DNA from: Calothrix brevissima NIES-22 | GTDB lineage: Bacteria > Cyanobacteriota > Cyanobacteriia > Cyanobacteriales > Nostocaceae | Reading direction: 5' to 3' | Length of the DNA stretch: 64,000 bases | Assembly: GCF_002367995.1 (NCBI RefSeq) | Contig: NZ_AP018207.1 | Coordinates: forward strand, 5,011,963-5,075,962 | Shown here: positions 42,669-51,645 of the stretch, one piece after another | Position numbering within the stretch: position 1 is the first letter of the stretch | Layout: each line of letters opens with the position of its first letter | Translations under genes and position numbers: made by a program | The notes under the pieces: generated by a model | What the model was told of the DNA's origin: nothing | Databases searched by the model: none | The model's input: the letters and a program-made list of their open reading frames with translations, nothing else

Positions 42669-42682
42669 GAATACATCTTTTC

Positions 42683-42712
42683 TACCCCCTTTGTAATCTA
42701 GATGCGGGGGTA
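42683..42712 (+). terminator. Hairpin after the small exported-protein gene
   Basis: TACCCCC and GGGGGTA pair with a 16-base loop, 15 bases after the stop; there is no T-tract. Confidence 0.4.
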
Positions 42713-42860
42713 AGCCGTGGCGATAGAGTAGTTGTAAATCAACCAGATGTATGTGGAGTGGATTTACCCAATCGCTTCTAGGGTTGATCAATTTTCAAAT
42801 TTTCACATCATCTGGTTGCAGATTAGCAATCAGGTAATGGGCGGCGAATGGGCGGCAAAT

Positions 42861-42879
42861 GGGCGGGGAAACCCCGCCC
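42861..42879. repeat. GGGCGGGG-AAA-CCCCGCCC hairpin
   Basis: A perfect 8-bp stem with a 3-base loop, preceded by GGGCGGCAAAT repeats. This is a common cyanobacterial interspersed motif. Confidence 0.6.
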
Positions 42880-42910
42880 CTACGGGGTGTATTTGTTGCA
42901 TTTTTGTTTT

Positions 42911-43099
42911 CAGGCGTTACATTAACAATGTCAGGCGTTACATTAACAATGTAAGTCGATACATTAACAATGTCAGGCGTTACATTAACAATGTAAGTCG
43001 ATACATTAACAATGTCAGGCGTTACATTAACAATGTAAGTCGATACATTAACAATGTCAGGCGTTACATTAACAATGTCAGGCGTTACATTAACAATGT
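42911..43099. repeat. Nine tandem 21-bp palindromic repeats
   Basis: Units are CAGGCGTTACATTAACAATG-T (six) and AAGTCGATACATTAACAATG-T (three), in the order AABABABAA. Each contains the inverted repeat ACATT-AAC-AATGT. Because 21 is divisible by 3, frames on both strands stay open (RRYINNV and SRYINNV repeats on plus), but no start signals support coding. The even spacing, about two helix turns, resembles an iteron or protein-binding array. Confidence 0.9.
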
Positions 43100-43144
43100 C
43101 AGGCGATGCGTAGACATCGCAAAGGAAACCCCCAAACATCAGTT

Positions 43145-43227
43145 CACCGTCAACCGTCAACCGTCAACCGTCAACCGTCAACCGTCAACACTTCGACAAG
43201 CTCAGTGCGGAGCCGTCAACCGTCAAC
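43145..43227. repeat. ACCGTCA heptamer repeats with an inserted motif
   Basis: Six ACCGTCA units, then CTTCGACAAGCTCAGTGCGG, then two more units. They end two bases before the stop of the Hsp70-like gene. Confidence 0.9.
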
Positions 43228-43228
43228 C

Positions 43229-44827
43229 TTAACTCAATTGGGCGACAAGTTGATTTTCTAATACGGTGTCGTTGGTTAATAAGTCTTCAACGGTGATCCG
43301 CAGAAAGCGCTGTTCGTCAACTTGAAATTGAATTTTAATGCGATCGCTTCCGGGGAATCCTGGGGGTGATAGTTGGGCGATGCTTCGCGCACCTTCTTTA
43401 TCGTTCAAGGGTTTGACACTAGTTGCGCCAGTATCGAGACGCCGGGTAATTAAGCGATCGCCATCGAAATAAACTTCTGTACCGCCTGTTTCTGCACCCA
43501 GTTCGCCCATGATTAACTCGATGCTGGGCTGATTTTCTAAGGATGCGCCTAGTACTAATTCTACTGGTTGGCTCATGGGATAAGCTTGTCCGGCTTTAAT
43601 AATCGGATGCCAATTGTGGCGTTGGTTGCGTCTATCCCAGTAGCGCACGCCATAGCTATGATAGAGAAAGTCTTTAATTTCGATTCCTTGGGTAATCTGT
43701 AACGCACCTTGCGCGATCGCTTCAAAAGGACGTTCGCAGCGAATTTTCTCGGCGTCAAAATATTGTTTTACCCATGTCTGCACCGCAGGTAACTGCACTG
43801 TACCGCCAACTAACAATACGGCGTTAATATCAGCTAGTTCGATTCCCTGTCTTCGCGCTTGCTGTAACAGACTCGTCATCGACTCATCAAGTCTGTCAAA
43901 AAATGCATGTTCTCTGAGAATAGTTTCTAAAGTCTCCCGGTTAAGTTCGAGTTCGTAACTTTCAAAACTTTCATCGTCAAAATACACTTCACTAGCTTGG
44001 GTTTGCGTTGACAGTTGAATTTTGACTCGTTCTGCTAATCTTGTAGTTAAAGGACTTACGGCTAAATCTTGCGTTTTGGCGAAATAATCGACAATCCAAG
44101 TATCAATATCCGTTCCGCCTAAATTTTGTCCGGCTTTTGCAAGTACGCGGGCGGTTTTGACTTTTTGCTTGGAATCTTCCGCTAAAGATTTATTACCCCA
44201 TTTCAGCAGAAATCCCACAGGTTTAGTATTAGCTTGGGCGCTGCGATCCAACCGTACCAAAGATAAATCTAAGGTACCACCGCCAAAATCAATCACTAAG
44301 AGAATGTCTTGATCTCCTAAACCATAACCTAAAGCTGCGGCTGTCGGTTCATCGATCATCCGCACTTGTTCCACGGGAAGGGCTTGACAAACTTGCCCTA
44401 ACCAGTGACGGTAGGTTTCAAAACTATCTACAGGTACGGTTAAGACGAGAGAATCTAAACCGCCTTGTAATGGTGCTAATTCTGCAATTACCTGATTGAG
44501 AAACCAGTTACCGACTTTCTCAAAGGTGACGATTTCTCCGTCTAATTCCGGTAAGAAACCTTGAATATCTGCACCAATACCACGTTTAAAACTGCGGAAA
44601 AAACGCGATTCGCCTTTCAAGTCAAAACCGCGATCGCGTACTTGTTGCCCTACTAATACTTTACCTTGGCTAGCGTCTTCCACATACACCAAGCTGGGAA
44701 TTAAGGGCGGATTGAGACTTTGTTGTATTGATAAACCAGGGAGACTAAGGGTTTCTGGCTGCTGGGTGACTGGGTTCCAACGAGCAATGACTGTGTTGCT
44801 AGTACCAAAATCGATTGCGATCGCCAT
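43229..44827 (-). CDS. Hsp70-family protein (DnaK-like)
   Basis: A 532-residue actin-fold ATPase. Phosphate 1 is AIDFGTSNTVIARW at residues 4-17. DEPTAAALGYGLGDQDILLV then IDFGGGTLDLSLVRL gives phosphate 2, LLVGGTVQLPAV the adenosine motif, and there is a shortened beta substrate region at about 410-530. It lacks the DnaK C-terminal lid (DnaK is about 640 residues), so it belongs to the short Hsp70-like group in cyanobacteria and is not the main chaperone. It lies 69 bases downstream of the UV endonuclease gene on the same strand, possibly one operon. Confidence 0.88.
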   Translation of the reverse strand: MAIAIDFGTSNTVIARWNPVTQQPETLSLPGLSIQQSLNPPLIPSLVYVEDASQGKVLVGQQVRDRGFDLKGESRFFRSFKRGIGADIQGFLPELDGEIVTFEKVGNWFLNQVIAELAPLQGGLDSLVLTVPVDSFETYRHWLGQVCQALPVEQVRMIDEPTAAALGYGLGDQDILLVIDFGGGTLDLSLVRLDRSAQANTKPVGFLLKWGNKSLAEDSKQKVKTARVLAKAGQNLGGTDIDTWIVDYFAKTQDLAVSPLTTRLAERVKIQLSTQTQASEVYFDDESFESYELELNRETLETILREHAFFDRLDESMTSLLQQARRQGIELADINAVLLVGGTVQLPAVQTWVKQYFDAEKIRCERPFEAIAQGALQITQGIEIKDFLYHSYGVRYWDRRNQRHNWHPIIKAGQAYPMSQPVELVLGASLENQPSIELIMGELGAETGGTEVYFDGDRLITRRLDTGATSVKPLNDKEGARSIAQLSPPGFPGSDRIKIQFQVDEQRFLRITVEDLLTNDTVLENQLVAQLS

Positions 44828-44896
44828 ATTTTATAATTATTACTTCGCGCCAAGACCAGGACAATTCCCGGTGAAACTGTCCTGTGAACAAACTAC

Positions 44897-45859
44897 TCAT
44901 TTGAGATTATTCTCTATTAACCACCATGAGCGCAAATTAGCGATCGCTACTTCTTTGTGTTTGGCTTCAACTTCGATCCAAGGTGCTTGATAATAAACAT
45001 TAGGCATGGCAATTATCATATCGCTGTGTTTTCTATCTCTAAAAGCTGTTTCACCGTTGGAAATATGGACTAATTGCCAATCTGGATTTTCCCAGGTTTC
45101 TCTAGCAGCGTAAAACATCTCCGCCACGCTAGGATCGTCGTAACTATCGAGATTTTCGTGACAAACATGATGGTGCGCATCAAAAACCATTGGTACGCCT
45201 GTTTGCTGACAGACTGTTAAAATCTCGCTAGCGCTGTAGGCGTATTCGTCATTCTCAAAAGTTAAGCGGCTTTTAATGGCTTCTGGTAATTGCGAGATTA
45301 CCTTTACCAGTTGTGGGATACGTTGCGATTTACCGCCATGAATATTCATCAACGAAAAAGGCGATCGCGGTAAGTTTAATAAATCTAACGTGCGGGCGTG
45401 TCGTTCTAAAATTTTGATACTAGTTTGTAACACTTGCGGGGAATCAGAACTCAAGACGACAAATTGATCGGGATGCAGCACCATGCGAATATTTAAAGAC
45501 TGAGCGCGATCGCCAATTTTGCCTAAATCAGCACTCATTCCTTCTAAAATCTGCGCGCCAATCTCATCTTCCATATCGCTGAGAGGAAACAACGCCGAAG
45601 ACATGCGATACAAACGGATATTATTACTCTCGCAAAAATATAATGCATCATGCAAGCGCTGCAAATTATTTTGATAAAGTTCTCTCAGCGCGCTTTCCTG
45701 TTGTTCCCTTGTCAGTTTTAAATAGCGCGTGCGCGTCATCGTCCGAAACCGCACTTGTTTATCAAAGGTAATGCAAACCAGCCCTAACTCTGGTACAAAA
45801 CCTTGTGCTTGGGGAAAATGCGGTAAATTTTGGTACTGGATTGCAGTCATTGATGTCAT
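44897..45859 (-). CDS. uvsE: UV damage endonuclease UvdE/UvsE
   Basis: A 320-residue TIM-barrel nuclease that nicks DNA 5' of UV photoproducts. Signatures are RYLKLTREQQESALRELYQN, then IRLYRMSSALFPLSDMEDEI, RMVLHPDQFVVLSSDSPQVL, NIHGGKSQRIPQLV, RLTFENDEYAYSASEIL, VFDAHHHVC and HSDMIIAMPNVYYQAPWIEV, with His, Glu and Asp residues that form the metal cluster. Length is normal. It provides light-independent repair of UV lesions, useful for an exposed phototroph. It is upstream of the Hsp70-like gene on the same strand. Confidence 0.92.
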   Translation of the reverse strand: MTSMTAIQYQNLPHFPQAQGFVPELGLVCITFDKQVRFRTMTRTRYLKLTREQQESALRELYQNNLQRLHDALYFCESNNIRLYRMSSALFPLSDMEDEIGAQILEGMSADLGKIGDRAQSLNIRMVLHPDQFVVLSSDSPQVLQTSIKILERHARTLDLLNLPRSPFSLMNIHGGKSQRIPQLVKVISQLPEAIKSRLTFENDEYAYSASEILTVCQQTGVPMVFDAHHHVCHENLDSYDDPSVAEMFYAARETWENPDWQLVHISNGETAFRDRKHSDMIIAMPNVYYQAPWIEVEAKHKEVAIANLRSWWLIENNLK

Positions 45860-46033
45860 TGCTCAAATCTTGGCGCTTCTTTGATTTAACTAAGTTCTGT
45901 CTTCAGGCGCTCAGTATCTAAAGACAGAACTCTGAAACTTGAGAGATGAAGACAGCAAGCAACAGCTATCTATATTTTGTGTACTTGCTGCATCGTTAAT
46001 TTTTTCTCTGACACATCTATCTGTTGAGGCATG

Positions 46034-46233
46034 TTTTATCAAGAAAGGCAGAGGGCAGGAGGCAGAAGGCAGAAGGGAATTCTGATTCCTGCCCTCTGCC
46101 ACGACCGAAGGGAGTAAGGGTTTAAGACCCCCACCAAATTGAAAATTTGGTGGCTCTTGTTTAGGAGGGGTCAGAATCCCCTTCTAAACAAAACCTTCTG
46201 CCCTCTGCCCTCTGCCTTCTGCCTTCTTCAACA
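46034..46233 (-). repeat. 200-bp repeat, right copy of a perfect inverted pair
   Basis: The exact reverse complement of 34771-34970. It lies in the gap after the uvsE start, between divergent genes. The two copies bound 11,063 bases. Confidence 0.92.
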
Positions 46234-46481
46234 AGAAATTTAAATTTTTATATAGTTATTGTAGAGATATTGTAATAATTTTACACCATTCATAACTTGA
46301 CAAGCCTGACCACTCAAGCATTTGCCCTATTTTTCCCATAAAAAGGCCATGAGGAGGAATGTCAAAGACTGGATATGTATCTTTTGGCAGTTTAGTCAAT
46401 AGCCTGAAATATTTATTAATATAGATATAGATTCACCGTTGAGGTGAAACCACAAATTCTTCACCAACGGAGTAGAAGAAC
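46234..46481. other. Upstream region of a small membrane-protein gene
   Basis: An AT-rich region with no gene. It presumably contains the promoter of the gene at 46482. Confidence 0.35.
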
Positions 46482-46700
46482 ATGGAAGAGCAAAAACCAT
46501 TAGACTCTAGAGATGCTCTAGGATACTTTAAGAATGGAATTTGGCTATTTGGCCTTTCATCTTGGGTATTTGGGATTACCGATCGCAGTATTGCATCCTT
46601 TGCGGATGGTTATTTATCAGCTTTAGATTTAACGCAACTATTTACAGCTGCGACATTTTTTGTGGCTTGGCTATTTTTAAAACCAGTATCTAAAGCTTGA
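46482..46700 (+). CDS. Small two-span membrane protein, unknown
   Basis: A 72-residue protein. A polar N-terminus (MEEQKPLDSRDALGYFKN) is followed by two hydrophobic stretches, GIWLFGLSSWVFGI and LFTAATFFVAWLFLKPV. No family recognised. The ATG follows GGAGTAGAAGAAC, a good ribosome-binding site, which supports a real gene. Confidence 0.6.
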   Translation: MEEQKPLDSRDALGYFKNGIWLFGLSSWVFGITDRSIASFADGYLSALDLTQLFTAATFFVAWLFLKPVSKA

Positions 46701-47324
46701 TTGTCTAATTAGTAATTCTGTAGCACTTCAGTGCTTGAGAAAAGGTAGAACTGAATATTATTGGCTGATTTCCTCAAAAATCACAAGGTGCGTTATGTGA
46801 GAGAGAACACTTTTTACGATCATCGGTATGTCAATCAGAGATGGCGGTTAAGGCGAATACACAACAAGCAAATACAGTTATATTTATCAATATAGAGGTA
46901 ATTCTCAAAGATTGTAGAATTACCCCTATTTTTAATGGAATTTTTTATATAAATTCTCTGCTGAGATGCAGGTAATTTGAATAAATGAACCGCCAAGACG
47001 CCAAGTACGCCAAGGAAATACTAATTAGGTTATTAGAGAAATGAAAGGATTAGAGAATTTGAGAGAATAATCATTAGCTATGTATAATGCACTTTACAAT
47101 TTAGCGTTTCCTGCTTTCTCTCTCTTTCTCTTTCTCTATCTACCTGATTCTATGTTAAATTTCTTCTTGGCGTTCTTGGCGTCTTCTCTGCGAGACGCTG
47201 CGCGAAGGCGGTTCATTAATTAATATTTTTACGTAAATCCTGAGCTATATAAATCGTCACATTTACTAGAAACTTTTACCCAAATACATCTGTCTGGTGA
47301 TATAAAGTATCCAAATACTCATCA
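46701..47324. other. 624-bp gap, no gene
   Basis: A small hairpin AGCACTTCAGTGCT (46731-46744). A 9-bp terminator-like hairpin GGTAATTCT ... AGAATTACC (46899-46925) followed by CCTATTTTT. Repeat-like GCCAAGACGCCAAG and its inverted GGCGTTCTTGGCGTC (about 46991-47185). The last 150 bases should hold the next promoter. Confidence 0.5.
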
Positions 47325-48719
47325 ATGAATCCTTCTGCTCAAGGTATCCCCGGATTACCCGATTTAACGCATCCCCAAGAGCTGATACAATTTGGTACGC
47401 AAGCCCTTAAAGGTTCGCTCTTAATTGTATTTTTAGTGATAGCCTTAGGAATAGCGATCGCACTTATCAGTTTCTCCTTACGCCGACATCCCACAGCACA
47501 AACAGTTTTCTTCAATGAATGGGCGATTAATTACGCACAAATTCTTAAAGGACTACAGCATTTAGCTTTAATTATCATACTTTTAATTCCCGGATTTTTT
47601 CTCTGTTCCACATTAAGCAATCGTTACCATCACTGGGAACAAGCTAGAGTTGCACAAGTTGCAGAAACCGTTGCTGGCGATAAGTTAGAACAAACAGCGC
47701 CACAAATACGCTACGTAGTAAAAGAACCATACACTTATACAACTACAGTTAAAGATAAAATAGTTAAAGTTAACGATACGCAACAAGTAAATCGCTATTT
47801 AACATTAGCTGGCTCGCAAATTCAAGTAAAGCTGAATCAAGATGTAGATGTGAAAGGACGCAGTTCTATTTATAAAGTAGATTACACTGCCGAATACAAA
47901 GTAAATAATACACTCACAGATATTAATAACTTTTTCTTTGAAGCACCACCGCCCAATGGTTACTCATTACTAGCTAGATATAAAGTAGAGCGAGACGGAA
48001 CGCAATTACAACAAAAAAGTCCTGGCGATTATGGTTTTCCATTTCGCTTAGAACCTGGCGCAGAAACTACCTTAAAAGTTACCTATCAAGCCCAAGGAGG
48101 GCCGCGTTGGGTTTATGATGCTTCTGGACAGTTACTATCTAAATTTCGTTTAACTACAATTGCCAACTTTAGCCCAGTTGATTTTGCTAGCGGTATTGTT
48201 CCTACTAATAAAAAAACCGAAAAAGGTAGCACTGTATTTACTTGGGTATTTGATGATAATGTATCTGTAAAAAATCCCTTTGGCGTATTTACCAACACTG
48301 AACCAGTTCGCAATACAGGGATTATCCCGCGTTTATTATTGCTAGCGCCAGCCGTATTTATTTGGTGGATTATCTTGCTTTATTTATCGCTACCAATGAG
48401 CTTAAAAAATGTAGCGATCGCCGCCGGAATATTCTTTGCTTGTATATTGACTCTCACCTATTTAGGACGCTTAATTAGTCCTGTGTTAGTTTGGACAATG
48501 ATTTCCCTCATCTTACTCAGCTTAATGTGGGGATTGGGAGGAAACCGTCGTGCTTCCCTCGCTGCGATCCTATGTACAATTGCTGGATCTGTCATACCAG
48601 TATTGGGATTATTAGTACCATATAGCGGCCTTACTCTCAGCCTAGCTGGGCTACTTTCAGCAGTTTGCCTAGCAGTCAGACATTGGTATAGTTGGCAAAC
48701 TGTACCAACAGAGCATTGA
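47325..48719 (+). CDS. Large membrane protein with a periplasmic domain, unknown
   Basis: A 464-residue protein. There are two spans near residues 30-52 (SLLIVFLVIALGIAIALISF) and 82-100 (ALIIILLIPGFFLC). A non-cytoplasmic beta-rich domain follows at about 105-335 (YTYTTTVKDKIVKVNDTQQV; FFFEAPPPNGYSLLARYKVE; PGAETTLKVTYQAQGG), then about five C-terminal spans. The domain resembles membrane stress- or signal-sensing ectodomains, but I recognise no family. It is followed by another membrane protein gene on the same strand after a 15-bp hairpin. Confidence 0.65.
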   Translation: MNPSAQGIPGLPDLTHPQELIQFGTQALKGSLLIVFLVIALGIAIALISFSLRRHPTAQTVFFNEWAINYAQILKGLQHLALIIILLIPGFFLCSTLSNRYHHWEQARVAQVAETVAGDKLEQTAPQIRYVVKEPYTYTTTVKDKIVKVNDTQQVNRYLTLAGSQIQVKLNQDVDVKGRSSIYKVDYTAEYKVNNTLTDINNFFFEAPPPNGYSLLARYKVERDGTQLQQKSPGDYGFPFRLEPGAETTLKVTYQAQGGPRWVYDASGQLLSKFRLTTIANFSPVDFASGIVPTNKKTEKGSTVFTWVFDDNVSVKNPFGVFTNTEPVRNTGIIPRLLLLAPAVFIWWIILLYLSLPMSLKNVAIAAGIFFACILTLTYLGRLISPVLVWTMISLILLSLMWGLGGNRRASLAAILCTIAGSVIPVLGLLVPYSGLTLSLAGLLSAVCLAVRHWYSWQTVPTEH

Positions 48720-48765
48720 CAAGTATCTGTTAAATAAATAACATTCGGCTATCGCTGTAATTTTC

Positions 48766-48807
48766 ATAAATTAGTAGTCAAAACTGAAGTAATGACTACT
48801 AATTTAT
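48766..48807 (+). terminator. 15-bp perfect hairpin between two membrane-protein genes
   Basis: ATAAATTAGTAGTCA (48766-48780) and its exact complement (48793-48807) with a 12-base loop, followed by CTATTCTTT. It could be a terminator or an attenuator, because the next ATG is only 24 bases on. Confidence 0.6.
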
Positions 48808-48831
48808 CTATTCTTTATGTAAAAAAATAAA

Positions 48832-50070
48832 ATGTTCGCTAGAATTCGCCGTCTATTCAATCAAATATTTCGTAAATCAAGGACAATCAACAACCAACCT
48901 TTAAATACAGTCAGTTTGATTGTCATTATCTTGATTGATATTTTTATCTTAGTTAATGTTTTCACAGGTTTAGATGATATCAGTAGATGGCATCTCAGCC
49001 CCGCTCAAACTTACCCATGTTATACAGAATGGCAAAATTACCGCACGAAAACTAATCAAAGTAAAGACTATGAAATTATTCGTGCAGCATTACCATACGA
49101 TTTAAATCAGCCGAGTTTTCAGCAAATCTATCAACAAGCTGAAACCGGACATTTAGGTAAAGTATCTCCGACTTGCTTACAATATGCTGATGCCAAAGAT
49201 AAAATTAAAAATACTGCAAATCAACAAATTATTAAAACTATCGATGGGCAGCAAAATAAAATCAGTAATCTAGAGCAAAAAAATCGCAATATTCGCGATC
49301 AATACGACTCCACTCTGTTAGAAAAAATTGCTGGGCAGTCTCGCGAACAGTCAATTAATGAAGTGGCTGCAGAAAAAGCTAAACAGAATTTAGAGGAAAA
49401 TAACCGCCAAATCGCAACGCTGAAAGCTGAAATTACTAATCTCAAAAATCAATTATTAGCGAAAGCTGAAAGTGTTAATTATCTAGCTTTTCTCAAAGAT
49501 GAAAATAAATTCACTGAAGTTGAAAAAGGCTACAAACAAGCAGCATTTTGGTATCCTAGCATTCAACTAAGCTTCCAATCTTTCTTTTTACTGCCACTAA
49601 TTCTGATTGCGTTCTTAGTTCACAGCTATGCACAACGCCGCAGATATGGATTAATTGCTTTAATTAGCTGGCATTTATTAATTATCTTTTTTATTCCCCT
49701 AATTCTCAAAATATTTGAATTCCTGCAAGTAGGTGCATTATTTACATTCCTGTTTGATATCATTAACGCGATTTTTGGCGGCTTATTATTCCTCATCAGT
49801 TACATTTACATCTTGCTGATTCCCCTGGTAGGATTTCTCATCATCAAGTTCTTTCAGCAATTTGTTTTCAACCCCAAATTACAAGCAGCTAATCGAGTCC
49901 AAAACTCGCGCTGTATCAACTGTGCTAAAAAAATTCGCCGTGGCGATCGCCATTGTCCCCACTGCGGTTATTATCAATATATGGAGTGTCAAAATTGTCA
50001 CGAGTTAACTTACAAACATTTACCGCATTGTAAACATTGCGGTCATGTGCAAGATTTAAGTAATTTGTAA
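48832..50070 (+). CDS. Membrane protein with coiled coil and C-terminal zinc ribbons
   Basis: A 412-residue protein. One span is near residues 23-45 (VSLIVIILIDIFILVNVFTG). A predicted coiled coil is at about 125-215 (QQNKISNLEQKNRNIRDQYD; EENNRQIATLKAEITNLKNQ). Three to four spans follow at about 245-345. A double zinc ribbon lies at about 360-410: CINCAKKIRRGDRHCPHCGY and CQNCHELTYKHLPHCKHCGH, four C-x2-C knuckles. Zinc-ribbon ends often contact nucleic acid or protein partners in the cytoplasm. Family unknown. It is co-directional with the preceding 464-residue membrane protein. Confidence 0.7.
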   Translation: MFARIRRLFNQIFRKSRTINNQPLNTVSLIVIILIDIFILVNVFTGLDDISRWHLSPAQTYPCYTEWQNYRTKTNQSKDYEIIRAALPYDLNQPSFQQIYQQAETGHLGKVSPTCLQYADAKDKIKNTANQQIIKTIDGQQNKISNLEQKNRNIRDQYDSTLLEKIAGQSREQSINEVAAEKAKQNLEENNRQIATLKAEITNLKNQLLAKAESVNYLAFLKDENKFTEVEKGYKQAAFWYPSIQLSFQSFFLLPLILIAFLVHSYAQRRRYGLIALISWHLLIIFFIPLILKIFEFLQVGALFTFLFDIINAIFGGLLFLISYIYILLIPLVGFLIIKFFQQFVFNPKLQAANRVQNSRCINCAKKIRRGDRHCPHCGYYQYMECQNCHELTYKHLPHCKHCGHVQDLSNL

Positions 50071-50089
50071 ATAAAGCTCATTTTGAGTC

Positions 50090-50122
50090 AGATCCCCGAC
50101 TTCTTGAAGAAGTCGGGGATCT
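50090..50122. repeat. GATCCCCGACTTCTT palindrome
   Basis: AGATCCCCGACTTCTTGAAG continuing to the mirrored end AAGTCGGGGATCT. It lies between the convergent zinc-ribbon and rsmG genes, so it can terminate both. Same family as the hairpin in each 301-bp unit and the one at 54369. Confidence 0.8.
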
Positions 50123-50164
50123 AGTCGGTATCTAGCCAAAAAATATCTTGAATTTTGAATGATT

Positions 50165-50896
50165 TTAAAGCGGCTTTTGTGTCGGTACGCCAACAGCGCG
50201 AGGGAAAATAGCAGGAGTAGCGGCTATCTTGCGCAAGTACACACAATGACGAATGCTTTGACTTAAAGGCGTGGTAAATTGAGCGATCGCTTCCACCTTA
50301 CCACCTAACTGACTGACTGCCTTTTTTAAAGCTGCGGTTTCTTCCTCAGCCCAATTACCACGATAAATCACCGCTAAACCGCCACGTTTCAGCAATGGTA
50401 AAGTATATTCCGCACAAGCAGATGGCGATCCCACAGCACGAATTACAGCCACATCATAACTTTGGCGATGCTGAATTTCCTGTCCGATTTCTTCGACTCT
50501 CCCCACCAAAGTTTTGGCATTATCTAAAGCCATTTCAGTCAAGACTTTGTCAATAAAATTAATCTTCTTCCGCGTCGAATCCAACAGTGTAACTTGCCAA
50601 TTAGGCGCTGCGATCGCTATTGGAATTCCCGGAAACCCTGCACCTGTGCCAATATCAATCACAGATGCACCCTCATCAACAGACGAAATAAATTGCTGTT
50701 CTAAGAAAATTCCCCGCAGAGAATCCCACAAATGCTTTTCCCAAAACTCCCGCGATTCAGTAATACGAGTTAAATTTAACTGACGATTCCCTTCAACAAT
50801 TAATTCATAAAGCTGCTGAAATTTTAATTGCTGCTGCGCGCTAGGTTGCCAATTTAGAGTTTCTTGCCAGATTTCTAGGAAATTGTCATTTGTCAT
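50165..50896 (-). CDS. rsmG: 16S rRNA guanine-N7 methyltransferase RsmG
   Basis: A 243-residue SAM-dependent methyltransferase of the GidB/RsmG family, which makes m7G527 in 16S rRNA. Motifs are QLNLTRITESREFWEKHLWD, then SVIDIGTGAGFPGIPIAIAA (SAM site), VTLLDSTRKKINFIDKVLTE and DVAVIRAVGSP. Length is normal. The start ATG is followed by NDNFLEIWQETLNWQPSAQQ. CATTTGT/TCATTGG heptamers and GTCAACTGTCAAC repeats lie upstream (50885-50965). Confidence 0.93.
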   Translation of the reverse strand: MTNDNFLEIWQETLNWQPSAQQQLKFQQLYELIVEGNRQLNLTRITESREFWEKHLWDSLRGIFLEQQFISSVDEGASVIDIGTGAGFPGIPIAIAAPNWQVTLLDSTRKKINFIDKVLTEMALDNAKTLVGRVEEIGQEIQHRQSYDVAVIRAVGSPSACAEYTLPLLKRGGLAVIYRGNWAEEETAALKKAVSQLGGKVEAIAQFTTPLSQSIRHCVYLRKIAATPAIFPRAVGVPTQKPL

Positions 50897-50970
50897 TTGT
50901 CATTGGTCATTAGTCATTGGTCATTAGTTAACAGTCAACTGTCAACAGTCAACTGTCAACAGTCAACCAA

Positions 50971-51645
50971 TTACACCGCAGGTTGTGGTTCTTGCACTTT
51001 CGCCTTCAATACCATTGGATCGACTGATTTTAATTCACCATGATTCAGCGTCCAACAACAATCTGCGATCGCTAACATATCCCCCGCATCATGGGTGACT
51101 ACTAACAAAGTCCAATCTTGTTTTAGTTTCGCTAATAAGTTTACCAACTGACGACGCATTGACCAATCCAAGCCGGCTGTCGGTTCATCGAGTAACAGTA
51201 AATTTGGCTGGCGAATTAACTGTACCGCCAAAGCTAAACGTCGCTGTTGTCCCCCACTCAAAGCATGAGGTTGTGTAGATAGCGATAAATGCTCTAATCC
51301 TACCTCACTCAGCGCATCTCTCACTCGCTCCGATCCTAACTCCGGATGCCCTAAGCGTAATTCTTCTAAAATCGAACCACCACAGAAATGTCGTTCGGGA
51401 AACTGAAAGACTAACCCCGCCAATTGTTGCAACTGTTCAGCAATCAATTCTTGTTCGCGCCAAAAGACTGCGCCGGAGGTAGGTTCAGCTAATCCAGATA
51501 AAATTTCTAATAATGTACTTTTACCAGAACCACTAGGCCCAATAATCAAACCTAGCTGTTGCGGTGCTAATTCTAAGTTAATTGTTTTCAGAATCGCTGT
51601 TGGGCAGGCTGTGGGATGATAAACCAGATTTCTAAGATAGAGCAT
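50971..51645 (-). CDS. ABC transporter ATP-binding protein (ECF/CbiO-like)
   Basis: A 224-residue ATPase. Walker A is LGLIIGPSGSGKSTLLEILS, the Q-loop is LVFQFPERHFCGGSILEELR, the signature LSGGQQRRLALAVQLI, Walker B LLLLDEPTAGLD, and the switch His is in LLVVTHDAGDMLAI. The FPERHF-type Q-loop and single-domain size resemble energy-coupling factor (EcfA/CbiO) ATPases. No membrane or substrate-binding component is adjacent, so the cargo is unknown. It lies upstream of rsmG, same strand, with heptamer repeats between. Confidence 0.88.
   Translation of the reverse strand: MLYLRNLVYHPTACPTAILKTINLELAPQQLGLIIGPSGSGKSTLLEILSGLAEPTSGAVFWREQELIAEQLQQLAGLVFQFPERHFCGGSILEELRLGHPELGSERVRDALSEVGLEHLSLSTQPHALSGGQQRRLALAVQLIRQPNLLLLDEPTAGLDWSMRRQLVNLLAKLKQDWTLLVVTHDAGDMLAIADCCWTLNHGELKSVDPMVLKAKVQEPQPAV

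Noticed and set aside
42911-43099. Possible CRISPR array
   Set aside because: Units abut with no unique spacers; 21-bp period is a tandem repeat.
42747-43232. 161-codon frame with RRYINNV repeats
   Set aside because: The 21-bp units keep frames open on both strands; the reading is a by-product of repeat length.
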